Shown one piece after another: positions 12,801 through 23,631 of a stretch of DNA of 64,000 nt (the first letter of the stretch is position 1; the number at the start of each line of letters is the position of its first letter). Source of the stretch: Calliopum simillimum (taxonomy: Eukaryota; Arthropoda; Insecta; Diptera; Lauxaniidae); contig OX638368.1 of NCBI GenBank assembly GCA_951812925.1, positions 8,060,001 to 8,124,000 of the forward strand, given 5' to 3'. The position numbers and the translations under genes are program-made. The notes beneath the pieces were generated by a model. That model made no database searches, was not told where the DNA came from, and saw only the letters and a program-made list of their open reading frames with translations.

Positions 12801-13347
12801 GCACTTTTTCGTATGCTTTATGCAAATTCTTTTTAATATTTTCTCTCAACAGTTGAAGTTTTTCTGATCTTTTATAGGTTTCTATTTCCGTTTCTTCCAG
12901 TGCATTCAGCTTTCTGGCAAGCTCATAATCGCATCCATGGGTATACATGTATTGGCCGAACAAGGCAAAATATGGGCTCACACCAGTTGATTCATGTACG
13001 GAGCTCCTCAACGCACATTCAATTTCTGACAAATACATGTCCCAATCTCTATGATCTTCTTCTAAATATGCGCGTATGGCTGCAAGAACAGACTGATTTA
13101 CACGTTCTGAAGCGTTGGCTTGTGGAGCGTGGTAAGCAGTTTTTACATGTTTGATTTGATAAGCGTCAATCATGGCCTTAAAATCTTTTGCTATAAATTG
13201 TTTTCCATTGTCACTTTGTATAGTCTCGGGTGTACCAAACTTATGAAAGATTTCGTGTGTGAGAAAATCAACTACATTAGTTGTAGTTGCCTGTCTCATG
13301 GCTTTTAAAAATATGAATTTGGAAAAGTGATCAACTACTATAAACAC
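12676..13347 (-). pseudogene. Integrase catalytic core (frame-shifted)
   Basis: 223 codons, +1/-1 relative to pol. The core carries the first and second catalytic Asp contexts (VVDHFSKF, IQSDNGKQF) and, near residue 80, the ASERVNQSVLAAI region holding the Glu. It joins the upstream zinc-binding part only across a seven-A run (element sense; plus-strand T run 13360-13366). The annotated last ~25 residues are out of frame relative to the family. Confidence 0.8.
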
Positions 13348-15865
13348 GTAAGAATTGCCTTTTTTTAGACCGAGGATACTGTCCTAAAAAATCTATATAT
13401 AATTTTTGAAAAGGCCTAACAGTCACTACTTCAGCCCCCATAGTTGGTCGTAAGATCTGATTTTCGGGTTTGGTTTCTTTGCAAGTACTACACTCTCTAA
13501 CATAATTTCGCACTTGTGTGGTCATCCTTGGCCAATAGAAAAATTGCCTGAGCCTATGAAGAGTTTTTGCGGCGCCTCCATGTGCAGCCGTTAAAGATTC
13601 GTGTGCTCTGGATATCAAAGGTTTGGTGATACCTTCAGGGATCCATAGCTTCCATAAATTTTCATCCAACTCATCGGAATTTCGGTCAATGCGCTTAAAA
13701 ACTTTACCATCTTTAACTTTGAGATCTGGGAGCCGTTCTTGACTTTCTTGAATAGTTTTTATCAGTTCCAAATATTCAGTTGATTGAAATTCAATAGTTT
13801 CAAAATTTAACAAATTTTCCTCTGAAATATCGTCTTCCTCAATCGCTTCTATTGCTCGCGATAGCGCGTCTGCAACAACGTTTTCGCTCCCCTTGCGGTG
13901 CTCAATGTTAAAACTGAATTTTTGGAGTTCTAAAGACCATCGCGCGAGTCGGCCACTCAAATCCCGCAGGTTCATCAGCCATTTTAGGCTGGCATGGTCT
14001 GTTATTATGGTGAACTGCATAAGTTCTATATAGGGCCTATACCTTTTAACTGCAAGCACCGCAGCGAGGCACTCTTTTTCCGTTGTGCTGTAATTTCGCT
14101 GCGCTTCATTTAATTTTTGCGAATAAAAAGCAATGGGCCTATCATTTTTTTCTTCATCAACTTGGAACAAAACCGCGCCTACACCTAATTGGGATGCATC
14201 ACACTGAATGAAAAATCTGCGCTTAAAATCAGGGTGCGCGAGAACAGGGGCTGTCGTTAACGCATTTTTGAGTGCACTAAACGCTTCAATCGCTGCCTCG
14301 ATCATTTGAAATTTAGTACCTTTTTTCTTAAGCGTTTCTGTGAGTGGTGCTGCGGTTGTGGCAAAGTTTTTAATAAACCGCCTATACCACCCTGCGGTAC
14401 CTAAAAATCTTCGGACGTCTTTTGGTGTCTTTGGCATTGGTATTTTTGTTATCGCCACGACTTTCTCAGGATCTGTCCTTAAAACACCCCCACCTATAAC
14501 GAAGCCTAGATATTTAAGTTCTTTAAAACAAAACTTTGACTTTTTTAAACCTATCGTCAGGTTGGCTTTACTGAGACATTCTGCAATTTCCTTTAAAACT
14601 TTCAAATGGGTATCAAAATCTTTCGATATTACTAGCAAATCGTCCAAATAAACATACACATTTCCTTTCAAACGTTGTGGAATTATTTTATCCATCAGTC
14701 GGCACAACCTCTGCGCAGCGTTGCATAACCCAAAAGGCATGACAACGAAATGGTATAGGGGGCGGCCTGGTACCGTGAACGCTGTGCATTCTTTACTCCT
14801 ATCATCTAGCTCGATTTGCCAGAACGCATACTTTAAATCGACGCTGCTTATAAAGACGGTTTCGTCGATCCTACTCAATATCCCTTCGATGTTTTGAATA
14901 GGATACGCATCCTTAATTGTACGTTCGTTCAGTTTTCGCGCATCCAGACAAAATCGATTTTTGTCTGGTTTCCTAACAAGAGTAGTTCGATGGCTCCATG
15001 GACTTTCACTAGGTTCTATCACGCCCAAATTCAGCATTGTATCTATCTCCGCATACAACAATTCCTGCACGGCAGGTGAAACAGGGTAATACCTATCTTT
15101 GACCGGTTCTGCACCTTCAACTAGGGTTATAGTATGTTTAATTACGTTTGTTCTTCCTAGACCGTGTTTTTCATACGTTCTAAATAAATTTTTGACCTCT
15201 TCTAGTTTCTGTTTTTGAATCTCAGTAAGATCGTGTTGCGCGTGACTTTGTGCGTGATTATCTACTTCATTATTATTCACTAAAGATACCTCAGATACTC
15301 CAATTATTTCTGGCGCAAGTTCAAATTTTTGCCAAAAATCAATCCCCAGGTAAAGTTTTTGATCCAAATCTGGACAGACGTAAAAAAGTATCTCACGGGT
15401 TATTTCTCTATATCGGACGGACAACATAACTTTTCCTATTACCATATGGGCACTGCCACCTGCAGTTCGTACCCGCGAAAAATACCTATTAGGGACTACA
15501 TCTAGATCTTCAAGAAACTCACGACTACCTCGACCAAGCAAGCTTATTGAAGCACCCGTATCCAAGAGACCTTTTATCACTCTACCATTAATTTCAACAT
15601 TGGCGAATGCACGGGGATCTGATTTGTCAGCTTTCTTCACCGAATCGACTACATATTGCCGAGCTTGTCGTCGCCTCTGGTAATTTTCCCTAGCTTTCTG
15701 AATTCTCCTTGAAATCTGTTTCATACCTACTAATTGATTTTCTTCAAAAATTCTTTCGCGTACTTGTAAATAATTTCTTAGCCTTTCTTCAACTGGCTTA
15801 ATCACTTTAACATGTTTTCCTGTCTTTTTGCCTGCATCTATTATTTTATTTTTATTATTAATCAA
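13331..15865 (-). CDS. pol: Gypsy Pol: protease, reverse transcriptase, RNase H, integrase N-terminus
   Basis: 844 residues as drawn; the frame is open further upstream into the end of gag, in -1 register, so it is probably reached by -1 frameshifting rather than its own start. The aspartic protease motif is LLDTGASISLLG (about residues 100-111). RT follows from about 265, with FCLDARKLN and the catalytic YVYLDDLL. RNase H has FFIQCDASQLGVGAVLF and TDHASLKWL. The integrase zinc-binding H-H-C-C run (HESLTAAHGG...CSTCKETK) is near 770-815. The frame ends prematurely at 13331 within the integrase because of a one-base expansion in an A run; the rest lies in a shifted frame. All RT and RNase H signature residues I can see are intact. 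Confidence 0.92.
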   Translation of the reverse strand: MINNKNKIIDAGKKTGKHVKVIKPVEERLRNYLQVRERIFEENQLVGMKQISRRIQKARENYQRRRQARQYVVDSVKKADKSDPRAFANVEINGRVIKGLLDTGASISLLGRGSREFLEDLDVVPNRYFSRVRTAGGSAHMVIGKVMLSVRYREITREILFYVCPDLDQKLYLGIDFWQKFELAPEIIGVSEVSLVNNNEVDNHAQSHAQHDLTEIQKQKLEEVKNLFRTYEKHGLGRTNVIKHTITLVEGAEPVKDRYYPVSPAVQELLYAEIDTMLNLGVIEPSESPWSHRTTLVRKPDKNRFCLDARKLNERTIKDAYPIQNIEGILSRIDETVFISSVDLKYAFWQIELDDRSKECTAFTVPGRPLYHFVVMPFGLCNAAQRLCRLMDKIIPQRLKGNVYVYLDDLLVISKDFDTHLKVLKEIAECLSKANLTIGLKKSKFCFKELKYLGFVIGGGVLRTDPEKVVAITKIPMPKTPKDVRRFLGTAGWYRRFIKNFATTAAPLTETLKKKGTKFQMIEAAIEAFSALKNALTTAPVLAHPDFKRRFFIQCDASQLGVGAVLFQVDEEKNDRPIAFYSQKLNEAQRNYSTTEKECLAAVLAVKRYRPYIELMQFTIITDHASLKWLMNLRDLSGRLARWSLELQKFSFNIEHRKGSENVVADALSRAIEAIEEDDISEENLLNFETIEFQSTEYLELIKTIQESQERLPDLKVKDGKVFKRIDRNSDELDENLWKLWIPEGITKPLISRAHESLTAAHGGAAKTLHRLRQFFYWPRMTTQVRNYVRECSTCKETKPENQILRPTMGAEVVTVRPFQKLYIDFLGQYPRSKKRQFLRVYSS

Positions 15866-15906
15866 AATTTTCTTATTATCTATCGGACCTTGAACATTTT
15901 CATCAT

Positions 15907-17910
15907 CTACAATGTTGGCGTTTCTGTTCCTTTGGGCATTAGGGATTGGCGTGTTTCGCCCTTCTTCATCACGCCTCCCTTGGAGTTTTCCCCACTACAA
16001 TTGGGACAATCTGGAGTAATTTCCCCCTTAAGACCGCACCTGAAACAAAATATATTTCTTTTTGCCGTACAATTAAAAAAAGTATGACCTTTAACATCAC
16101 AATTCCAACACTGCAAAGTGCGTGAAGGTTGACGAGACTGTTTTAACCTGTCATTTTGAATCTCTTCGATAAGTTCAACGTTATTATCGTCGATATAATT
16201 TTGTTTGTCACCCTCATAGCTAATCTCATGTACTTGAGCTCTCGCTTGATAACGAGGCTGTGGTTGCTGAGGCTGAAAGTTTCGGTTCTCATGCCTTAAA
16301 AATGTTGCTTCTGCTTCATGACACTCTTGGCGAAATTCTTCAACGTTATATACCGGGATAGAGAATACCAAACTCGCTAAATTTCTACGTAAATTACGTT
16401 TTAGTATTTTAACCATGTCATGTTCTGAGATGGGCGATTTAAGTCGAGATCTTAGTTTCTGCATTGTGTGAAAATACGTATCAAGAGATTCTACTGGCGA
16501 TTGCTTACGCTCATTAAGCTCGCGCATGAGCTCGAACTCACTATGATGGCATTGAAATTGTCTTAATAAAGCTGATTTCAAAACCCGCCAGCTATCTACA
16601 TGATTTCCCTGAACAAAAATCCAATACCAATCTTTTACCTGCCCACTTACAAGCCTGTGAAAATCTCTTAAAATTTCAGTCCAACCTACTTGATATCGGT
16701 CTTGTAAATATTCGATACGAAAAATAAAATCCTCGACTGTCATTTTATTACGGTCTCCGTCGAATACTACATCCCATTTATCTACACGAACACTATTTCG
16801 ATTGGAATGAAAATCTTGAGTATTGGTATAATCATTCGAAAACTGCCTATAACCGTTTGGATTTTGATTTCGAGTAGAATCAGGTACGTATCGATTATCA
16901 CCAAACCGCCAATTTTCTTGCATTGGGTTTATTGCTTGACTATTCGGGTATGACGGTTGTTGAGGTATTCGTTGGCCTTGTATGTGTCCTTGACCTTTGT
17001 TGGCCTGTTGTATTATATCAGCAGAGTTGTTGATACGTGAACGATGTTGAGCAGCGAATACCTCTTCACCCATCAAATTATTTTGATGATTAAAGCCATT
17101 AGCAGGATATCTCTTTGCAAATGACTCCATGTTTTGAACGATACGTTGCACACGTTGCTGACCATACTGTAGCGCATGGACATCATTGTGATTTTGATCA
17201 AAATTCTGCTGTGATTTAGCTACCGACGGAAACTGTTCATTTTGCACTGTTTTACTTGCCTGTGGAACGCGAGGTATAGCACCTTTTTCACTCGACTGGA
17301 CCCGAGAGATATGAGACGCTTGTAAGGGCCTAATAAGGTCATTAATTTCCTTCATAAAACCTACAAAACCTGACTTCAATGTTTCTTCCACAAAACTATT
17401 TTGTGAAGCTCGAAAAGTTTCATGTGCTTGAGCTACAGCAGCGTTGATTGCAGAAACTACTTCACTAGACAAAATATTTCTTTCCGGCCTATCATTATTT
17501 TGGCCTACTTGGGCATTCGACGCTTCTTCCAACTCTACCAAATTCTGGTTACTTTGCATGCTAGGAGGAGGTCGCGAAAAATCGGGAAAAGAATTTCGAT
17601 CTGGTATTTGCCTGTCATTAACATTCCTATTGTCTAAATTTCCATTACTGGAATTACGCCTAGGATTTTCAGATATTTCCATATTTCTTAAGATTTCGAC
17701 ATTTTGAGCAGCCTGAGCAGCATCGCGACGTTGAAAAGAACTCGATAAATCTCTAACCGTTGGGTCTGCAAAAATAGAGTGTGTTGGTGAATGTTGAACA
17801 GGCATGGCTGCATCAACAAATTCAAAAGTAGCACTCTGATTTCTGTTGGTATCAAATTGTAAATTTCTTCGTATTTCTCTATTTCTTCTATCTTTTTCTG
17901 CGCTTTCCAT
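15907..17910 (-). CDS. gag: Gypsy Gag polyprotein with two zinc knuckles
   Basis: 667 residues. A long Asn/Gln-rich N-terminal half (about 1-380) precedes a capsid-like region (VFDGDRNKMTVEDFIFRIEYL at about 385-405, then LLRQFQCHHSEFELMREL). The nucleocapsid is near 608-645: the first knuckle CWNCDVKGHTFFNC is canonical CCHC, while the second, CFRCGLKGEITPDC, has Glu where the zinc-binding His should be. Start is the ATG at 17910. The TAG at 15907 overlaps the pol frame, which lies in -1 register. Gag packages the element RNA and builds the virus-like particle. Confidence 0.9.
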   Translation of the reverse strand: MESAEKDRRNREIRRNLQFDTNRNQSATFEFVDAAMPVQHSPTHSIFADPTVRDLSSSFQRRDAAQAAQNVEILRNMEISENPRRNSSNGNLDNRNVNDRQIPDRNSFPDFSRPPPSMQSNQNLVELEEASNAQVGQNNDRPERNILSSEVVSAINAAVAQAHETFRASQNSFVEETLKSGFVGFMKEINDLIRPLQASHISRVQSSEKGAIPRVPQASKTVQNEQFPSVAKSQQNFDQNHNDVHALQYGQQRVQRIVQNMESFAKRYPANGFNHQNNLMGEEVFAAQHRSRINNSADIIQQANKGQGHIQGQRIPQQPSYPNSQAINPMQENWRFGDNRYVPDSTRNQNPNGYRQFSNDYTNTQDFHSNRNSVRVDKWDVVFDGDRNKMTVEDFIFRIEYLQDRYQVGWTEILRDFHRLVSGQVKDWYWIFVQGNHVDSWRVLKSALLRQFQCHHSEFELMRELNERKQSPVESLDTYFHTMQKLRSRLKSPISEHDMVKILKRNLRRNLASLVFSIPVYNVEEFRQECHEAEATFLRHENRNFQPQQPQPRYQARAQVHEISYEGDKQNYIDDNNVELIEEIQNDRLKQSRQPSRTLQCWNCDVKGHTFFNCTAKRNIFCFRCGLKGEITPDCPNCSGENSKGGVMKKGETRQSLMPKGTETPTL

Positions 17911-18339
17911 AACGCCTCAAATTATACGCATAAAAATTATTATAATATAATTGTGTATAACACCTATATGTATATAAATTCAATCAAAATTTCTCAAAAA
18001 TTTTATAAGGGGTACTTGAATTTGGGATTCATAAAGGTAATGATATGGTGATGATGCCATGTAATTCGCTATAAACAAAAAAAAATTCGTGATCATACAT
18101 ATGTATGTATGTGACCGGATAAACTTGAGTTTTTGACTTTATTATTATTATTTTTTTTTTCTCTAACTTTAATTATTTAATCGCACAGACCAACCTTTCT
18201 TAACTCTAGTGCATCGCAGCTTTCTGTTGACAGAATCTGGGCCACTAAAATCAAACGCTATCTGACTCGTTTGGTTATACATTTAACACAAAACAACAAA
18301 AAAAAATTCCTAACCAGAGAAAATAAAATTCACCATACG

Positions 18340-18720
18340 TTATTAATGGATTGACCCATGCCTTTGGACATCACGTTGCAATTGGCTTAGTGGATAATGG
18401 TCCACTGCCAAGTCACCGTCGCCAAAGCTAATGAGCTTCTCCAAAAAAAAATTTAGCGAACACAATAGAAAACAAAAAAAATTTATTACCGATCCCATGC
18501 TTTTGAACACTACAATGCAATTGGCCTAGTAAATAAAAGATTCACTGCCAAGTCACTGTGGGCAAAACAAATGAGGATTTCCAAAAAAAAACAAAGAGCA
18601 AAAGAAAAATGTTTTGTGGTATGACCCATTTCCTTAAACCATACATTGCAAATAGCATAGTGAAAACTTTATCCACTGCTACGTCACTGTAGGCCAAACA
18701 AATGAGTTATAGCCACACAT
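18340..18720. repeat. ~140 bp tandem units in the gypsy leader
   Basis: Three diverged units lie between the 5' LTR and gag. Each has (A/C)CCATGC or CCCATTT, TTGCAATTGGC or its variant, CACTGCCAAGTCAC and CAAATGAG blocks (about 18355, 18490, 18630). They are non-coding and may be leader or packaging sequence of the retrotransposon (inference). Confidence 0.55.
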
Positions 18721-18837
18721 TTCTCTAAACTCAAAAATAAAAAAACTCTAGATCAAAAAAAACTAAACGACCTACTACCTTAATTCTGAAAAGTTGAGTC
18801 ATTTATTACAATGACACAATTTTATCCATAAAATTCA

Positions 18838-18997
18838 TTGGGCACCATTTACTGCAATGGCGCAACATTGGGATTAGATGTACGTATCCCTTTCTTCAAT
18901 TACACTTGGTTTGGGCGCCATTTATTGCAATGGCGCAACATTGGGATTAGATGTACGTATCCCTTTCTTTAATTACACTTGATTGGGCGCCATTTAT
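18838..18997. repeat. 73 bp tandem repeat containing the primer-binding site
   Basis: Two full units (18838-18910, 18911-18983) and a partial third (18984-18997) abut the 5' LTR. Each begins TTGGGC(G/A)CCATTTA and contains GCAATGGCGCAACATTGGG and TACGTATCCCTTTCTT. In element sense the last, LTR-adjacent copy supplies the TGGCGCCCAA primer-binding site; the repeat therefore carries two further PBS-like copies downstream. Confidence 0.75.
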
Positions 18998-21900
18998 TGT
19001 TACCGACCATTTTATCGTACCGGATGTATCCTTCCGGCTAGCTAGCTCGTCTACGCCAGGGTGAGTGTTCCGACCCAATACATCCGGTCGAGAAGGCACA
19101 ACAAAACACATCTTTCGACATGTGAAATTAAAACAAAAAAAATAACAAAACTGCAAAACCAAACGAAGCAAATTCTCAAACGAGTCAATATATCTGAGTG
19201 CGATAGTCAATAAAAAAAAAAAAAACTCAAAAAAAAACTATCTGTTGTATAATCCGACCAGATTCACGTGAGCCCGATGGTATGACCCAATAGCGATCCC
19301 TTCCCAACCGTAGTAATTGCATGTCGGATGCAATTACCCCTTAAACAACAAAAAATATTATGATTTAGAAATCACATTTTCTTTAAATTTGTTATGGCAC
19401 CATCTTCCCTTTAAGAACCCCTCAAGCTACCCCAAATATTTTGCCTTTTAGCAACTCATTTTTTTTTCTATGAGCCACTCTAAAAATTGATACCTTTTTT
19501 TTTTTTTTGAAGATCAAAAAACCAAGATCAAAATTCCGAAATCAGCAACAACACCGACTTCATCCTAAAAATTCCGACACAAATAAAAAAAAACAAGCAA
19601 CCTTTTCTTTTTATCAAATAATTAACAAACTTAAGTTTTATTTAGCGTTTCACGACCTTATCAACAAATTCTTCAAGTTTCATCTCATTTAAATAAATTT
19701 ATAATTAAGGGGTGATAATAATAAGAATTACAAAAAAAATTCAAACAAAAATCATTTCAAAACCACATAGGTACCTTAACAACAAATTAGAAAAAAAAAA
19801 TATGTTTCTAAATCTTTAATATTAATTAAATTTAATAAAAGCTAGAATTATTTTTTTTTTTTTTTCTTACACTAAACACTAACAAAACCTTAACAACCAC
19901 GAAATTTTCATTCAAATTATAATTTTTTTGACGAAATTAAAAATTATTTTAAATTTACGATTTTTCTTTTATCTTTAATTTTGGGTCACCCTACCTACCT
20001 CGAAAGAGCTCTATTGAGGAGTACTAGGTCCCTACAAAAAAAAACTTTAAAATAAAAAAAAATCGAACTACCGCGTCCTGGTTGCGTAGATTGCACATGG
20101 ACAAAAATTTTAATTTATATTAGAATTTAAGACCTGCCCCCTTAATTAAATAAGAATAAATTTTTCAATCTTAACATAAACAAGTTATGAATTTAGAAAA
20201 TAAATCAAAATCACAAAAAAAACTATCAATTCTTTTAAGTTAAATTGAAAATTAATTTTATATTAATGAATTTTTATTTGTCTTTATTCTATATTTTTTT
20301 TTTTTTTATTTTTTTAATTGAACAAATTCTATTTTATTTTTAATCCTTTTTTTTTTTCTCTCTTTTTTTTTATAAATACTTTTAAATAATACTATGTATT
20401 AATAATGAAACAAATCTGAACTTAGCTTTCTTTCAATCCAGAGGATATGTCCTTTTTATTTTTCTGCATTTTTCGGATTCCTTTAGTCCGTTGTCGCCCT
20501 ATCAGCTGCTGCTTAACGCCTTTTTTTTATGATATTAATTTTGACTTTTACTCAGTCCTCTTTTTTCAAAGATTTTTACGAATTGGGACTTTTAAAAGGA
20601 TTTTACGAATTTGTGCACAGTCCCTTTTTTTTTTTTTTTTTTTTTTTTTGAAACTTAGTTTTTCTTAAGCTTGGTGCTTATATATTTTCTTTAGTTTCAA
20701 TAAAACTTTTATTTAATTTTTAACATTAAACACGAATATTAACAAGCATTAGCTTTTTAGGATCAAATCCTCACTATTCTTAGTTTCGTTTGATTTGTTT
20801 CAGAAGCGCACTTTTTTTTTTTTTTAAACTTTTGCAGTTAATTAGGACATTCTAACTTACTAACTTTGCAAGTATTTAATTTTTTTAGGCAAAAACTTTA
20901 TTCATTTCGTCCTTTAGTTTTCAAGGTCCTTAGGATAAAACTTTACTCCTACACAATGTCCTTATATTTTTTTTTATATCAAACTTTTCTTCAAATTGCG
21001 GACCGGACCGAGCAATTTCGTGCTTAAACAAAAACTGATTTTTTAATTTTCATTTTGCCTACTTGTTGCCTATCTTTCATTTGTGTCGGAACTGTAACGA
21101 TTCGTTACGCTGTTGTTGCTGATTTTCGGAATCGTCTGATCTTCTACCTACACTTCGTTTTTGATCTTTCTGGGGGGTCAATGTCCTTTGGCAGGATAGC
21201 CTTGGGACTCCGTTTTACTCAGATCAGGTGATTATTTAATTTTTTTAAGATTTTGGGCAAATTTTTTTTCTCATAAGTATTTATTTGATTTTTTTATATA
21301 TACGCTGTACCAAAAGAATTTTTAAGGGTCAATGTCCTTAAAAAGGATAACCTTGGCATTCTTTTCCAAAAACTATGAGAAAGAATTAATGCATTTGGTC
21401 ATAAAAAAAAATAGTTTCAAAGTCCCGCTCACATTCCCTAGGTTCGTAATGGGTCAGACTCAACAGCTGTTCTATCCGGCGCTCATGAAAAATTGCAGCG
21501 CACAAAAAAAAACCAAAATAGATATGCCTTTGACCGTGACATTGAAATTGCATTTCTTTTGTTTTGATCTGCACTTTCTTACGCAGTTCAAATATTAGTT
21601 AGGTGTCTTCTGTTGTTGTTGTAATTTTTTCTATGCTAAAACAGCTAATTTAATAATGGCCGCGCCCATTGTTTACATTTTTTTTTTATGCATTTAGATG
21701 AAAAGAATTTTGCTTGTTTTTGAATGAAAATCTAATTGATTTAATTTGATCTTCATTTCAAACAAAGGCAACCAAAGTCTGAAACCTTTTTTTAATGTTT
21801 TACTTAAAAAAATATTTACTCAAAAACACGGTTTTCTCAATCTTGTTTTTCCATATTTTTGCATAATATTACAACAACAACATGTGTACGCAATTTATCC

Positions 21901-22060
21901 AACATAGGTTTATGTATGTGTGAACTAGTTTAGCAGACGCAAACAAACAAAAAAAAACAAATGCAAATTTGGATTTTAAAATGGGTTTTTCTTGGCGTTT
22001 GGAACAAAAATCTTACGGATGCATAGTTTAAAAAAATCAGAATCCTAGGCACACGCTACA
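18998..22060 (-). repeat. 5' LTR of the 13 kb gypsy element
   Basis: 3063 bp, TG...CA, matching 8909-11970 with a one-base length difference. As the right-hand copy of a minus-strand element it should hold the promoter. I could not identify the start site with confidence. Confidence 0.93.
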
Positions 22061-22198
22061 TGTTGTTTATAAAACAAAAATAAAAAGTCCATACATCACT
22101 TATATACAAAACTAAAACTTAAGTGCAATATAAAAATGTATCTGTATTGGCTGTGCAAAACATTTGCAACTATTAATCTAAATTAATAACTAAAAAAA

Positions 22199-23090
22199 TC
22201 AATATTTAATGGAATAACCCCTGTTTTTTATAACAGCAGTGCATCTTTTTGGCATGGATGCGATAAAACTATTTTCAAAGGAGTGCGGAATGTCCTGCTA
22301 CCGTTTTTTAACTTCATTAAACAACTCACCCTTTTTTCTAAATTTTGATTGCATAATAAGCAATGCATTTTCTTGACTTGACGATTTGATTGGGTTTAGA
22401 TCTGGCGACTCCGCGGGGCATTGATGAACATCAATATTTTGCTATTTTATCCAATCTTTTACCACTTTCGACGTGTGCTTAGGGTTGTTATCATGCAGGA
22501 ATATCCATTTTAGTGTCATTTTCCAAGTTGCATATGGCATTATAGTATTTTGTGGTATGTCTTTATAATCATTAGACTTCATTATGCCTACAACAATTTG
22601 AATTAAACCGATTCCTTGCGCAGAGAAGCATCCCCAGACCATGATACCACAACCTCTATGCTAGATAGTTCGTCTTGTATATTTCGGGCTTAAAGGCACT
22701 TCAGACTATCTGAGAAGTCATATGAGTTTTCTTATGTTTTTCTATTTGATTTTTTCTCTGACTAAGAAATTTGTAATGTTTTCAATTTATTTTGTTCAAA
22801 TTGTTTTAATTTTTTATTTTTCAAACAATATTAAAAAATTTGAAAACTCCTATGACTTCTCTTTTCAAATAGATTCAAATCTAATGCCAAAATAACTCAT
22901 ATGAGTTTTCTTCTGATAAATCATTTGTGATATAAATTTACATTCACACTATCAGAGTTTCCATATTTGACAACTCATAAGATTTTCTGTATGACTCTCA
23001 GATAGTCTGAAGCGGCTTTTAGCCTTTCTCTCCTTGGTCTTCTCATAACACTGTTACCACTCAATCCGCATAAATTATGCTTGGACTCGT
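22199..23090 (-). pseudogene. Tc1-type transposase, 3' half, interrupted
   Basis: In minus sense the pieces are FSDESKHNLCGLSGNSV and RRPRRER (about 23090-23025), then a Harbinger-like MITE, then MVWGCFSAQGIG, LHDNNPKHTSKVV, a stop after DWIK, SPDLNPIK and CTAVIKN, ending at the TGA at 22199-22201. The second catalytic Asp (DNNPKHTS) is kept; the usual Glu of NPIE is Lys. The 5' third of the gene is absent. Non-functional. Confidence 0.8.
22693..23018. mobile_element. Harbinger-like MITE (TTA target duplication)
   Basis: 326 bp with imperfect TIRs AAGGCACTTCAGACTATCTG / AAGCCGCTTCAGACTATCTG, flanked by TTA at 22690-22692 and 23019-23021. It interrupts the minus-strand transposase remnant; the plus-strand copy shows the uninterrupted GGCTAAGC...GAAAT site. 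A 3 bp TTA/TAA duplication is typical of PIF/Harbinger. No coding content. Confidence 0.72.
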
Positions 23091-23631
23091 CAGAAAAGAT
23101 GGTAAAAGTCTTGTGAAAAGACCAAGGAGAGAATGGCTAAGCGCGAAATGTACAAGAGGAACTGTCTTGCATAGAGGTTGTAGAATCATGGTCTGGGGAT
23201 GTTTCTCTGCGCATGGAATCGGTCCAATTCAAAGTGTTGTAGGCATGATGAAGTCTAATGATTATAAAGACATACTACAAAATACTATTATGTCATATAC
23301 AACTTGGAAAATGACACTAAAATGGATATTCCTGCATGATAACAACCCTAAGCACACATCGAAAGTGGTAAAAGATTGGATAAAATGGCAAAATATTGAT
23401 GTTCATCAAAGCCCCGCGGATTCGCCAGATCTAAACCCAATCAAATCGTCAAGTCACGAAAATGCATTGCTTATTACGTAATCAAAAATTTAGAAAACAG
23501 GATAAGTTGTTCTATGAAGTTAAAAAACGGTAGCAGGATACTCCGCATTCATTTGAAAATAGTTTTATCGCATCCATGCCAAAAAGATGCACTGCTGTTA
23601 TAAAAAACAGCATTCTTCCATTCAATATTGA
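23077..23631 (+). pseudogene. Tc1-type transposase, 3' half, second (inverted) copy
   Basis: The open part (23077-23481) shows KRPRREWLSAK, MVWGCFSAHGIGPIQ, FLHDNNPKHTSKVVKDWIKW and SPDLNPIK. It reads through the position where the minus-strand copy has a stop. It shares with that copy the Lys in place of the third catalytic acidic residue, then breaks near 23481; the CTAVIKN end is recognisable to about 23631. It lacks the N-terminal DNA-binding domain. Confidence 0.8.

Larger units (their letters stand above)
8909..22060 (-). mobile_element. Full-length Ty3/gypsy LTR retrotransposon, 13.15 kb
   Basis: Two direct repeats of about 3.06 kb start TGTTACC and end GCTACA (TG...CA on either strand), and a 4 bp target duplication TGTT lies at 8905-8908 and 22061-22064. 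Coding is on the minus strand, so the 5' LTR is the right one. Directly inside it, in element sense, is AAATGGCGCCCAATC; TGGCGCCCAA fits a tRNA-Lys-type primer-binding site. The order gag, protease, RT, RNase H, integrase marks Ty3/gypsy. No env-like frame lies between integrase and the 3' LTR. The 3 kb LTRs are far above the few hundred bp usual in fly gypsy elements; the Osvaldo/Ulysses group is known for long LTRs and could be related (inference). Confidence 0.93.
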
